Source: Paralithodes platypus
Taxonomy: Eukaryota > Arthropoda > Malacostraca > Decapoda > Lithodidae
Length of the DNA stretch: 64,000 nucleotides
Assembly: GCA_032716605.1 (NCBI GenBank)
Contig: CM064571.1
Coordinates: forward strand, 11,662,405 to 11,726,404
Direction: 5' to 3'
Each line of letters opens with the position of its first letter. The first letter of the stretch is position 1. The notes beneath the pieces are model-generated. The model saw nothing but the letters and a program-made list of their open reading frames with translations, was not told the DNA's origin and did no database searches. Both the position numbers and the translations under genes were made by a program. This document shows, piece by piece, positions 45,454-55,576 of this stretch.

Positions 45454-45454
<1 letters not shown>
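43700..45454 (-). mobile_element. pogo/Tc1-mariner-like element, internally deleted
   Basis: TA flanks both ends (43698-43699 and 45455-45456). The inverted ends are CCGTAGAATGGGG on the left and TCGTAGATTGGGG on the right. Subterminal copies of a GGGGCAA(T/A)TGAGAAC-type motif occur at both ends: 43721, 43911-43950 on the left and 45000-45075, 45415-45440 on the right in inverse orientation. A damaged minus-strand transposase-like gene (44051-44945) lacks the catalytic DDE region. Superfamily call rests on TA duplication plus the protein ends. Confidence 0.7.
44051..44945 (-). pseudogene. transposase-like protein lacking the DDE core
   Basis: The N-terminus (MVRNYNKKGSPKCQYREEDV ... ARALIGPLKTVWRK) resembles the psq-type HTH that begins many pogo-like transposases. 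It is followed by KEGDGKHLASFPKWAMPPLL, MEEKWAPLATADSK, an Asp/Glu/Pro-rich linker (SSDSSSDKGDKSEPEP), and a C-terminal domain (QLKVGD, a TAG in place of the usual Trp, then VLVKFEPAKKAPVHYAGRVL ... DLEDIVMKLHL) ending at 44051. At about 300 residues with no DDE triad it is a deletion derivative with one clear nonsense codon and a frame change near 44600. Confidence 0.6.

Positions 45455-45455
<1 letters not shown>

Positions 45456-45506
<51 letters not shown>
45456..45506. repeat. (TA)n microsatellite
   Basis: TA run between the pogo-like element and the Penelope-like repeat. Confidence 0.95.
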
Positions 45507-45508
<2 letters not shown>

Positions 45509-45524
45509 TAAAGCCAGGTAATAC

Positions 45525-45780
45525 ATTTTCTTTAATACATACGAGGTTGAAAGAAATGGCAATTTCTGCGTTGGAAATTTTATTATTCAAAGTTTCCAGG
45601 TCTCTGATGAGTTTTCGCTGGGTGGCAGGAAGTAGATGAAAGAGATGAGCAAAATTCATGGTGGTACAGGGTTACATTAATGTACATGAAGATACAGGAT
45701 ATACGACGCGTTTCACTGGACAACCAGCATTATCAAGTAAGGATGGAATGATATAAAAGGTAAACAGGAAGGGTATATAT
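45525..45780 (-). repeat. Penelope-like terminal repeat, minus copy
   Basis: Complement of 46351-46608. Contains a short ORF (MNFAHLFHLLPATQRKLIRD) also present in the other copy, probably the N-terminal start of the Penelope protein. Confidence 0.85.
45702..45739 (-). ncRNA. hammerhead-ribozyme-like motif, minus copy
   Basis: Same sequence as 46391-46428 on the opposite strand: TAC, TTGATAA, a stem CTGG/CCAG with loop TTGT, GAAAC, GCGTC, GTA. Confidence 0.35.
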
Positions 45781-46059
45781 AGAGGGTGGAGGATCAGAGG
45801 AGGCGAAAATCAGGGGGCAAAAGTCTGCTATTGGTGGAGGGGTATTCTAGGAGAGAGAAAGGGAGAACCGCTTCACGCATGCGCACTGGATGCGGGATGG
45901 TGGTCGGTTGGTGGGGTAGAAGCTGATTGGCTGCGTGTCGAGGGGCGTGGCCTAAGTTGTGTGGCGCCTGCGGAAGACGAAGCTGAAGGAGGTAGCGCGG
46001 GGGGCTGCGTCAAGGGCACCGGGGGGCGAGGGGGGGTGTTAGGTCCTGTAGGAAAGTGC

Positions 46060-46352
46060 CTTTTGGCAGAAGGAAGGATCTGGAGGTCCAGAGTTTGGTT
46101 GTTGATGTTGGGATGTAAGGCTTGGATATATAAAGCTTCGAGTATAGGTAATCTCCTTGGGTCACTTTCTTTATCGAGTATGGTGGTGTGTTTCTCTAAC
46201 TCATTGCGTGTGAGCTGAGGGTGGTTAGGGGTGAGATAGTGGTCTTTGATGGCTCCAGCCTGAAGGGTGAAGAGTTAACCGACGTGAAAGACGAGTCTGC
46301 GTCATACCAATATAGGAATGAGGTCCACAGTCCTCATAATTACAGGTATGTA
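46060..46352 (-). pseudogene. GIY-YIG endonuclease remnant of a Penelope-like element
   Basis: Minus strand: CNYEDCGPHSYIGMTQTRLS with the YIG core, RRLTLH, a one-base frame change near 46260, then GAIKDHYLTPNHPQLTRNEL, and PILEALYIQALHPNINNQ with a candidate catalytic Glu (46105-46150). Penelope-like elements use this endonuclease for insertion. It is frameshifted and lacks the RT. Confidence 0.72.
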
Positions 46353-46606
46353 TATACCCTTCCTGTTTACCTTTTATATCATTCCATCCTTACTTGATAA
46401 TGCTGGTTGTCCAGTGAAACGCGTCGTATATCCTGTATCTTCATGTACATTAATGTAACCCTGTACCACCATGAATTTTGCTTATCTCCTTCATCTACTT
46501 CCTGCCACCCAGCGAAAACTCATCAGAGACCTGGAAACTTTGAATAATAAAATTTCCAACGCAGAAATTGCCATTTCTTTCAACCTCGTATGTATTAAAG
46601 AAAAAA

Positions 46607-46608
<2 letters not shown>
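46351..46608 (+). repeat. Penelope-like terminal repeat, plus copy
   Basis: Matches the complement of 45525-45780 and ends in a long A run (46601-46624). Confidence 0.85.
46391..46428 (+). ncRNA. hammerhead-ribozyme-like motif, plus copy
   Basis: Order of elements resembles a type I hammerhead: short stem I (TAC ... GTA), a TTGATAA core where the consensus is CTGATGA, stem II CTGG-TTGT-CCAG, then GAAAC and GCGTC. The core departs from consensus, so self-cleavage is doubtful. Hammerheads are known in Penelope-like terminal repeats. Confidence 0.35.
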
Positions 46609-46671
<63 letters not shown>

Positions 46672-46673
46672 TG

Positions 46674-46732
<59 letters not shown>
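46609..46732. repeat. A run followed by (TA)n microsatellite
   Basis: About 24 A residues, then TA runs with one CTGTATATATA and one TTTA interruption. The IYIYIY-type ORFs here are artefacts. Confidence 0.95.
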
Positions 46733-46736
<4 letters not shown>

Positions 46737-46859
46737 TGTTTTGGCTGCGTCGAAAACAAACGGCAATGAATGGTCGCCTTTGTTGTTGTTTTACATGTTG
46801 TTCTGGTTTCATTTTTGTTGTTTGCGATCAGAGGTCAGCAGTGGAAAGATAAATAACTA

Positions 46860-47269
46860 ATTTGTAGCTGTATTTTATAGATACAAATCAGCACTTTGGT
46901 ATGCTGATATTTGAGACTCATATGCCACTTTGGAGCTAAAACTACTTTCCCAAACGTGAGAAAACCACGACTATATATGCATAATAAATTATATTTGTCT
47001 GCCTTGATTGATAAGATGCTGAACTTATTTTAGCCCGAAATATGGATATCTATTATAAAAAGACCTCAGTATATATTTTGCTTCCAAAGAAAACTGTCTA
47101 TTCAAAACTACAAAGGTGGAAGGTAAAACATTTGGGATATGTCGCTATATTTGTTGAGATAATCTGCTATAACTTGGTATATGAGATCTATAAGTAGGTT
47201 CCCACTTACACATTGTTTGGTAATGCATAATATATATATATTTAGGTAAAAAAAAATGCTCAAACATTA
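46860..47269. other. unassigned interval
   Basis: AT-rich, no ORF or repeat supported. Confidence 0.6.
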
Positions 47270-47558
47270 CTAGACTCTTTTTTTTTTCCCCCCCAAGTGC
47301 AACAAAATACGATATTTGAAACATTTATGATGCAAAACACACCTCATGCATGATAGAGAACTGTATATGCTGATTTCAGATATGTCATTAATTTTATGAA
47401 TCTGTATGTATGTGTCCAGTACCTGTGTACATGGCGCGTGTGTGTGTAGTTTAGGCATGTGCGTTGGGCTGTGAGTTGATATGCGGTATGTGTGTATATA
47501 CACATATGAGTATTGCTCTATATACCTTTTGATACCTTTTGATGTGTTCGCCGCTCTT

Positions 47559-50500
47559 CTAGCGGCACCAAGGAGCGCGACGCCCCTCGTTATGGGTGGT
47601 GATTTTGTGCAGTAGACTGTTTGAAGCGACGGCTCGCTCCCTTGCGAGGATGGGCTCGTCTGGCACTTTTTGCAGTTCGACATCTAGGGCTCTCTTGAAG
47701 TTGTCTAACGAGATGTCCCTCATGTCTCTTACTCGCCGTGGGAGTTTGTTGAAGAGACGTGGGCCTCTGTGTGATAACCAGCCCTCTCGCAGAGAGCCCA
47801 TAGCACCCCTGTTATTCATCCGGGGGATTTCGCATTCCCAGCCTCTCCTATCACTGAATTTCATGACTATCGGTGTATGTAGGTTTGGTACTAAACCCTC
47901 TGCGATTTTCCACGTGTATATTATTAGGTAACGTTCTCTTCTACGTTCCAGTGAGTACAGATTCAGTGCTCTCAAACGCTCCCAATAGTGTAGATGTTTT
48001 ATCGAGCTTATATGCGAAGTGAAATTTCTTTGTACACTCTCTACGTCATTTATTTCACCTGCTTTGTATGGGGATGTTAATACGCTACAGTATTCAAGCC
48101 GCAGTAGCACTAGAGATTTGAAGAGCGTTATCATAGGCAATTCACCGCGTGTTTTAAAAGTACGCAGAATCTAACCCGTTAGACGTTTCGCAGCCGCCAC
48201 TTTGACCTGATTATGTACTTTGAAACCCATATTTTCAGACATTAATACCCCAAGGTCTTTCACACTGTCTTTCCGTTCTATTATGTGGATAGATTCTGTT
48301 AAGTAATTTGTAATTTCTTTAACACCATTATTATCTCCGTACCGTATTAATTGGAATTTTTCCTCATTGCATTGCATGTTGTTTTCCCTGGTCCACTGGA
48401 ACACTACATTCATGTCTTCCTGCAGTCGGCCCGTGTCCTCTTGTGTGTTTACTATCTTGCTTAATTTTGTGTCATCAGCAAAAGACGACACCGTACTGTG
48501 TCTGGTGTTGGTATCTATGTCGCAAATTAGTATGAGGAACAGAAGGGGCACTAGCACTGTTCCTTGGGGCACTGAGTTTTTGACATCCGAAGGCTCAGAA
48601 GTGACTTGGTTTACTGCTACCGATTGTTTTCGGTTTACGAGGAAATTGTATATCCACCGTCCGATTTTCCCAGTTATACCTTTTGCTTTCAGTTTGTGGG
48701 CTATTATACCATGGTCACATTTATCAAATGCCTTAGCAAAATCGGTGTAAATGACATCCACGTTTTTCTTTTCTTCTAGCGCTTTAAGAATTTTGTCATA
48801 GTGTTCCAAAAGTTGTGAGAGACATGATCTTCCCGCTCTGATCCCGTGTTGACCGGTGTTGTGTAGTTCATTTGTCTCCATGAATGTTGAAATTTTGCTT
48901 CGCAGGACTCGCTCGAAAACTTTAATGATGTGAGAGGTTAGAGCTACCGGGCGGTAGTTTTTTGGTAGTGCTTTACTCCCTCCTTTATGCAGTGGGGCAA
49001 TTATTGCGTTTGTCAAGCTATCTGGTATGTCACCAGTGTCTAGGCTCCTTCTCCACATTATAGCCAGGGGTTTTGAGAGGTTTTCCTTACATTTTTTCAT
49101 TAGGATCGAATTCCATGAGTCCGGGCCTGGTGCCGAGTGGGATGGCATGTTGGAAATGGCCTCTTCTATGTCTTTTGGACCGAAATCAATATCCAGCATC
49201 TGAGGGGTTTCCGTGGGGTAGGTTTCCATGAAAAATATATTTTGGTCTCTGATGACTTTTGTTTCATCAGGCTCACTGAATGCCATTTCATACTGCCTGC
49301 TTAAGAGTTCGCTCATTTCCTTTTTGTCCCCTGTGAAAGAGCCGTCCCCTTTGCTCAGTGGGCCGATGTTTGATGTTGTTTTAGCCTTTTGTTTGGCGTA
49401 TGAAAAGAAGTATTTGGAATTTTCCTTTATACCTGCAATAGCTTTCCTCTCCTCTTCCATATGTTGTAGTTCATATGATATTCTTAGCCTTTGTTCAATT
49501 TCCACAATTTCTCTATCTATTTCGACCTTTTGCCTATCCTGTAGATTTTGATGTGTGCGTCTTTGTGTGAGTAATTTTCTTCTTCTGTACAGCCTCCTCC
49601 TTTCCCGATCTTGTTTGCGTCTTCGTTTTGTTTGTCTTGCAGGTATATGGTGGCTACAGATTTGGGTCATGGTTTCTGTTATTAAGACTAGACATTCTGC
49701 TGGTGTCAGGTTATCCATTAAATCTTCCCAGTCTATTTCCTCCATTTCTTGATTTACCTCTTCCCACCTAATGTTTTTGTTATTGAAGTTAAATTTACTG
49801 AAGGGGCCGGTTTTTGCTCTCGATTCTGAGGTTGTCTGTACACTTTCTAAGGTTGTTTTGATCTCAATTAATTTATGATCTGAGTATGTTGTGTCCGATA
49901 TGTTAATGCTGTGTACTAGAGAGTCGTTGTTAGTGAAGACCAGGTCTAAGATATTGTTTTCCCGTGTGGGTTCAGCAATATGTTTGGTAAGACTAAAAAA
50001 ATCACAAAGTTCAAAAAGCTCTCTCGTATTAGTATTTGCTTCTCCGGTGTTCTTTGCCACTAACTGGTTTTCTAGTTGTCTCCATTTAATGTTTGGTAGG
50101 TTAAAGTCTCCTAGCCATATAATATTTGGTGTTGGGTTCCCCAGGGTTTCCACTTCTGATTTTATTTTGTTGAGCTGGGTTTTGAATTCTTCTCGGGATG
50201 AGTCTGGAGGAGGCCTGTATGTAACAATAACTGCTAAATTTAGGGATTCTATTTTAACTCCAAGTATTTCCACCACTTCATTACTGTTATTTAGGAATTC
50301 AGTACATATCAGTGAGTCATGTATGTACAAGGCTACACCTCCATGTGATTTATGCGTTCTGTCCGCCCTATGTAGGTTGTAACCAGGAATCCATACCTCA
50401 CTATCTACCTGATCTTTAATGTGAGTTTCTGTGAGAGCCGCAAATATAGCGTTTCCTTCTTCTAGCAGGCCCCTAATAAATGGTACTTTGTTCGTGGTTC

Positions 50501-50702
50501 TATTTTTTAGGCCTTGGATATTTGCAAACAAGATTGGGGAGGGATTGTTTGGAGTACTATGTGTACCTAATAGTCTTCGGGATGTATTGGCCACTCTTGG
50601 GAGGCCAGGAGGTGCTCGAGGTGTTCTATGTGCTCTTCCATCTCCCTCAGTCTCTTCATCTTCATCTGCCCTTTCCCTCCTTGCCTTTTTCCTCTGTCTC
50701 AT
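47559..50702 (-). pseudogene. LINE ORF2: endonuclease and reverse transcriptase, one nonsense codon
   Basis: 1,047 codons in one frame, interrupted only by TAG at 48171-48173 (RLTG-stop-ILRTF, where a TGG is the simplest origin). APE-type endonuclease: N61 (NIQGL), E92 (LTETH), D199/N201 (LGDFNLP), D275/H276 (YSDHK). RT: HKGGSKALPKNYRPVALTS, TDFAKAFD (D655), VPQGTVLVPLLF (718 is Val where Gly is usual) and FADD at 741-744. The C-terminal part after the stop has LRLEYCSVL, RRRERYLIIYTWKI and RGPRLFNKLPRRVRD. The enzyme nicks target DNA and copies LINE RNA there. The start overlaps the end of ORF1. Confidence 0.92.
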
Positions 50703-51760
50703 CCTCGCATAGCTAGAGAGTTTTTTGGGCTACCATTCGTGTTAGGTCTAGCATATCTCCAAGTCCCTTTAATATGAAAAGCTGGGCATTTCCTATTGTA
50801 GCAGGTCTTGTTCTCAAGTGATGTCTTGCAAAGGGATGGGTGGTGGTATTTGCAGGTTTCACCAAATCTACATTTTCCATGACTGGTCATGTTGTTGCAA
50901 ATTTTGGGATGAGCAAATCTACATGAATTCCCATTATATTCGCCCTTTTGACCAAAGTAGCACCTTCTTTCCAGATAATATCTGCACACTGGTGTAGACA
51001 ACCCTAGTAGGTGTGGCTGGGGCTGCGAGGGGTTATGTGGTGAGCTAAGTGTGGTTGTGGGTGATAGTGGGTTTGGTGTATGGGTGGGTGAGGCCTGCAG
51101 GGGGGTGGAGTTACGGGTCGGTTGTAGGTGGGCAGGTGGCAGTGGTGAGGAGGGAGACGATGTGGAAGGGGAGCCTGATATGGGGGCTTGTTGCATCCTA
51201 CGTTCATCCTGCAAATGTATTTGATCAACAGCAGTAGGGTGGTCAATGGCCATAGATGGGATTAATGTGGGTGTTTTCTGGGTCTGGGGAGGTGTGGGGA
51301 GATGTGCGGCAGGGTTTGTGGATATGTAGGGTGCGAAAGGTTGTTGTTCGGCAGGCGATGTGTGTTGATGTGCAGGAGGCAATGTGGGCATTTTCATGGG
51401 AAGGTGTGCGTGTGTGGGTTGTGATATTAGTATGGGCCCTGAGGCCCCAATAGTTCCCCATTTTCTGTGAAAGGTAGCTATGTCTTGGCTATATTTCAGT
51501 CTATCTTGTACTTCTGTATTTTCTACAGTCTGTATGACTTGCCATGTGATATCGAAACAACTATCGCAGAAATGGAGGTTCTTCCCTCTTGTATTGTACA
51601 CCTCATTTATTGGTGTCAATCCTATGCAAATCCAGTGGTATGGTTGCTTGCATATCCGACATGCGGTGCCTTTATGCATGTGTATATTCATCTTACACCT
51701 CGTACAGTTGTCTCTGGTAGACATTTTTTTATTTTTTATTTTTTTATTTTTTGTTTCCAC
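50699..51760 (-). CDS. LINE ORF1 with PHD-like and CCCH zinc fingers
   Basis: 353 codons, intact. N-terminal Cys/His region at residues 19-68 (CTRCKMNIHMHKGTACRICK, PYHWICIGL, HFCDSCF) resembles a PHD finger. The middle (about 95-255) is Pro/Ser/Thr-rich and probably disordered. The C-terminus (about 258-335) has consecutive CCCH-type fingers: CRYYLERRCYFG...CRFAH, CNNMTSHGKCRFGETCKYHH, CKTSLENKTCYNRKCPAFH. Likely binds the LINE RNA (inference from CCCH fingers and position). The start could be the first ATG or the internal MSTRDNCTRC 12 codons later. The stop codon overlaps the ORF2 start. Confidence 0.85.
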   Translation of the reverse strand: METKNKKIKNKKMSTRDNCTRCKMNIHMHKGTACRICKQPYHWICIGLTPINEVYNTRGKNLHFCDSCFDITWQVIQTVENTEVQDRLKYSQDIATFHRKWGTIGASGPILISQPTHAHLPMKMPTLPPAHQHTSPAEQQPFAPYISTNPAAHLPTPPQTQKTPTLIPSMAIDHPTAVDQIHLQDERRMQQAPISGSPSTSSPSSPLPPAHLQPTRNSTPLQASPTHTPNPLSPTTTLSSPHNPSQPQPHLLGLSTPVCRYYLERRCYFGQKGEYNGNSCRFAHPKICNNMTSHGKCRFGETCKYHHPSLCKTSLENKTCYNRKCPAFHIKGTWRYARPNTNGSPKNSLAMRG

Positions 51761-51769
51761 CCGCCCGGC

Positions 51770-52757
51770 TTGGAGGACAAGGAGGTGTTTGTTACGCGGT
51801 TTGTGGGTAGTGTGTGGGGGGGGGGGGGGGGGAATGCCACTCGTTTACACTCGTTATGTTTAAACTTTAAGTAACTTTAAGTAACACTTTCAATAATTAT
51901 CTTATGAAACAGAATTCTCACTGCCCTAACCACTTTTCCCGTTTTTGGTCGACTGTTTAGCGGAATATACGGCACTCTAGGAAAATAACGAACTTTCCAG
52001 GCTACCTATATATAGTATCTATTTTAATTTTCATATTTTACCTATCAACTTGATTCAACACTGCTCAGGTTCGAATTTTCACCACATTTGGTTGCGTGGG
52101 AGATATTTCTCTCCAATAACGTCACTACTAACCTGCGATATGGTCGAGAAATAATCTGCACTTTTTTAATTTGTTTACATATTGTTTTTCTCTGTTTGCT
52201 ATTATTTACGATATTTGTTTTGTCGGTACCCTTTCCTGTCGAGGTTAAGTTTCGCTTTTGGTAAAATCGTATAGGGGGAGGGGAGGGGACGTGTCCAGGA
52301 GAGCGAGGGGTTATGTGTTTATGGTCTTTGCGGTCACCACCGAGGGTATTTTGTTTACAGCATACGTCCTGTTCCCAAGCTAAAAGTTAAAAGTTCCCCT
52401 GACTTTAATTCTCTGTATTATACTTTCCTAGTTTATTTACGTGATATACGATGTTCACTATCACTTTTAACTTAGGCTTCCTATTTTCCCATAGCCCTGT
52501 TTGATTTCATAGGACTATATAGCTAACACTTTGCTTTGGGATGTAACGTTTTTTTCTGTCCCTTCTTCTTTCCAGCCGCCTTATGGGCCTGCCCTAGGCC
52601 TGTCCTAGACCAGCGCCGTGGCACTGCTGTAGGAGTTAACGAATTTGTTCTCCAAAAGTGACTGCCTGACAACTTGGTATGTATTTATAGTGCACTGTGT
52701 TAATATTACACTAGGTCCTTCCTCCCTTGGATCACCTTAACAGTTATATATATATAT
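51770..52757. other. unassigned interval with a G17 run
   Basis: 51816-51832 is an uninterrupted G run just upstream (element strand: C run) of the CR1-like ORF1. The rest may include the LINE 5' UTR, but I cannot set its limit. Confidence 0.5.
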
Positions 52758-52830
52758 ATATGGTGGAGTGGTCTTGCCAATGGCCTGGTAATCCAATGGA
52801 CCCGGGTTCGAATCCCGATATGTCAATGGG
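52758..52830 (+). repeat. tRNA-like sequence (SINE head)
   Basis: TGGTGGAGTGGTCTTGCC resembles box A, and CCCGGGTTCGAATCCCG is a full T-arm with box B. It lies directly upstream of the truncated LINE at 52862. Confidence 0.6.
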
Positions 52831-52861
52831 AAGATATTATTGGGATAGAATTTGTGTTTTA

Positions 52862-53665
52862 CCTAGTTGCTTTTGAAATCAGGTAGTTTTCCTCTTTGCT
52901 GGCGTAAGGCTATTATCACTCCTATTCCAAAGGGAAATACTGCCTCATCATCTCCTAATGACTATCGACCTATCTCCATTACACCTATCCTATCCAAGCT
53001 CTATGAGAGGCTTTTGTCCAGATGCCTTTCCTCTTATTGTAATAGTCATAATTTGATACCAAACTCACAGTTTGGTTTTCGTAAGGGACTGGGTACATGT
53101 GATGCGCTTCTGACACTCACCCATGACATGCAATCTTCATTGGACCAGGGACATGTCGAGTCTCGTGTCGTGGCTATTGACTTTAGTTCTGCTTTTGACT
53201 TAGTCAACCATAAAGCACTTCTGTATAAGTTACAGCTCATCGGTATTGGTGGCAATTTTTTAAGGATCTTTGAAGATTTTTTGACGAAAAGATCTCAGTC
53301 TGTGGTCATTGATGGGTGTCATTCCCCTTCTGTTACTGTTGTTTCTGGTGTTCCACAAGGCAGTGTCCTTGGGCCTTTGCTTTTTATTATTTTTACTGCT
53401 GGCCTGTGTTCCGAGCTTGAAAATAAACTAATCTCCTATGCTGATGATACAACTTTATATGCATCAATTCCATCACCAATAGATCGACACGTAATTGCTA
53501 CTGCTCTGAATAGGGATTTAGCCAAAATTACATCATGGTGTGAACTTTGGGGTATGAAACTTAATGCTAGTAAAACACACTCCATTATCATCAGCAGATC
53601 TCTTACCTTGGATCCTCCCCATCCTTATCTACAAGTTTCTGGCAAGCAAATTGAGAATGTGGATA
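52862..53665 (+). pseudogene. LINE reverse transcriptase core
   Basis: One open frame: LLKSGSFPLCWRKAIITPIP, NDYRPISITPILSKLYERLL, NSQFGFRKGLGTCDAL, AIDFSSAFDLVNHKALL (catalytic Asp), SGVPQGSVLGPLLFIIF, ISYADDTTLYAS (catalytic YADD) and GMKLNASKTHSIIISRS. It is intact up to QIENVDT, where tRNA-like repeat sequence takes over. The upstream part of ORF2 is missing. Confidence 0.88.
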
Positions 53666-54741
53666 CTCCTGGGTTCGAATCCACGGACTGCCACATGTGT
53701 TTGTAAATTTCATTAATCGATTTTATGAGTATAGTTGGTTGTTGGAAGGAACATAATAATTAATATTGGTTCAGGGGTAATCTATCGAGAGGACTTCCCT
53801 AGTGGTTAAGGCCCCATTAATTGCGCTTTCCATTCACATAATAATATTATGCATAGCCTACGTGAGTTGCAGTTGGGATGTGTGTACATGCTTAGATTGA
53901 TATGCAGGATTCGAAGTTGCATAATAAATCGTAGGAAGTGTCCACCAACCTTTAACTGTCTTCGTGGTGCGATGCATAAGGTGTTGATTTTCGTGTGAGC
54001 ATCCTGGGTTCGAATCCACAGACTGCCACATGTGTTTGTAAATTTCATTAATCGATTTTAGGAGTATAGTTGGTTGTTGGAAGGAACATAATAATTGATA
54101 TTGGTTCAGGGGTAATTTATCGAGAGGACTTCCCTAGGTGTTAAGGCCCCATTAATTGCTCTTTCCATTCACATATGCATAGCCTAGTGAGTTGCAGTTG
54201 GGATGTGTGTACATGCTTAGATTGATATGCAGGATTCGAAGTTGCATATTAAATCGTAGGCAGTGTCCACCAACCTTTAACTGTCTTCGTGGTGCGATGC
54301 ATAAGGTGTTAATTTTCGGTGTGAGCATCCTGGGTTCGAATCCACGGACTGCCACATGTGTTTGTAAATTTCATTAATCGATTTTAGGAGTATAGTTGGT
54401 TGTTGGAAGGAACATAATAATTTATATTGGTTCAGGGGTAATGTATCGAGAGGACTTCCCTAGTGGTTAAGGCCCCATTAATTGCTCTTTCCATTCACAT
54501 ATGCATAGCCTAGTGAGTTGCAGTTGGGATGTGTGTACATGCTTAGATTGATATGCAGGATTCGAAGTTGCATAATAAATCGTAGGCAGTGTCCACCAAC
54601 CTTTAACTGTCTTCGTGGTGCGATGCATAAGGTGTTAATTTTCGGTGTGAGCATCCTGGGTTCGAATCCACGGACTGCCACATGTGTTTGTAAATTTCAT
54701 TAATCGATTTTAGGAGTATAGTTGGTTGTTGGAAGGAACAT
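53666..54741 (+). repeat. tandem array of about 326-bp units, each with a tRNA-like box B
   Basis: GGGTTCGAATCCAC recurs at 53671, 54006, 54332 and 54658, giving unit lengths 335, 326 and 326. Each unit also has a second tRNA-like piece (CCCTAGTGGTTAAGGCCCC) and blocks GTGGTGCGATGCATAAGGTG and TCATTAATCGATTTTAGGAG. The first unit has 9 extra bases. The array sits inside the LINE RT gene. Confidence 0.88.
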
Positions 54742-55309
54742 AATATTTGTTAGGAGTTACTCTTGATCCCAAACTTACTTTTGAAAAGCATGTTCGTTCT
54801 TTCTCCTTTTCCATTTCCCCAAAAATTGGTCTGCTTCGCAAGGTTTATAAAACATTTGCTTGTGACGCCACAGTTATCAAGTCTTTTTATGCTTTTATTT
54901 TGCCACATTTCGAGTACTGCTCACCTGTCTGGTTGTCACCAGCTGACTGCCATCTCAAGTTGCTTGACAGGTCGCTAAATTCCATCAGTTTATTCTACCT
55001 CATTTGTCTCTTGATCTGTGTCATCGACGTAAAGTTGGTGCCCTTAGTCTTTTATTTAAAGTTTTTAACAACCCTCAGCATCCCTTACATGGGGGTCTGC
55101 CTGGGCCCTATGTCCGGGCTCGTGCAACTAGATTCACAAGCAATCTTAATGATCTTGCCATGAGCCGTGTTAATTTTTCTACTACACAGTTTTCACGGTG
55201 TTTTGTGCCGGCCATGGTTGACTTGTGGAATAAGTTGCCAAATGAGCTAGTCAATTCAGCTAATATCTCCATTTTTAAGTCTAGAGTTAATGCTTTTTTG
55301 CAGCATTAA
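54742..55309 (+). pseudogene. LINE ORF2 C-terminal region
   Basis: Resumes with LGVTLDPKLTFEKHVRSFSF, LLRKVYKTF and LPHFEYCSPVWLSPADCHL. After a frame change near 55000 it runs LCHRRKVGALSLLFKVFNN, ARATRFTSNLNDLAMSRV and MVDLWNKLPNELVNSANIS, ending at 55307 with a stop. It completes the RT of 52862-53665. Confidence 0.85.
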
Positions 55310-55542
55310 TTCTAATTTTTAAACTTATTTTATTCCATTTTATAGTATAATATTTATACTTGATATCCTCCACTGCATAATATGTTATCTGTGTTTAATA
55401 TGTGTATATGTACAGTACAGTATACAGTATATGTTTTTATTTTTTCCTAAGTTGCCGTAGTCTCTCTCCAGTCCCACCGGGTGTTTTGTGTGGATTCATC
55501 TTGATGGTGTTTCTGCACCCTGGTTGGAGACTTCGGCATCTC

Positions 55543-55574
<32 letters not shown>

Positions 55575-55576
55575 GT

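Larger units (their letters stand above)
45507..46608 (-). mobile_element. Penelope-like element remnant with inverted terminal repeats
   Basis: Two copies of a repeat of about 257 bp face each other: 45525-45780 (minus) and 46351-46608 (plus), nearly identical. Between them the minus strand encodes a GIY-YIG-like segment (46060-46350). Repeats of this kind around a GIY-YIG endonuclease are the hallmark of Penelope-like retroelements; the RT itself is absent, so this is a truncated copy. Confidence 0.78.
47270..51770 (-). mobile_element. nearly complete CR1-like LINE
   Basis: ORF1 (50699-51760) and ORF2 (47559-50702) on the minus strand overlap by four bases (ATGA). ORF2 has a full endonuclease, RT and C-terminal region broken by one TAG only. 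A 3' UTR of about 290 bp runs to about 47270, where an A/G-rich GGGGGGAAAAAAAAAGAG end is seen. The left limit of the 5' UTR beyond 51760 is unclear. This is the youngest-looking LINE in the window. Confidence 0.88.
52862..55576 (+). mobile_element. 5'-truncated LINE split by tRNA-like tandem units
   Basis: RT core at 52862-53665 and C-terminal region at 54742-55309, with 53666-54741 inserted. The 3' end is an (ATA)n run at about 55542-55576, typical of LINEs that end in a microsatellite. Confidence 0.83.

Noticed and set aside
46471..46860. Plus-strand ORF with poly-Lys and IYIY
   Set aside because: Start of a Penelope-like repeat running into an A run and TA microsatellite.
48367..50712. 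Several plus-strand ORFs opposite the CR1-like LINE
   Set aside because: Antisense shadows of a clear minus-strand endonuclease/RT frame.
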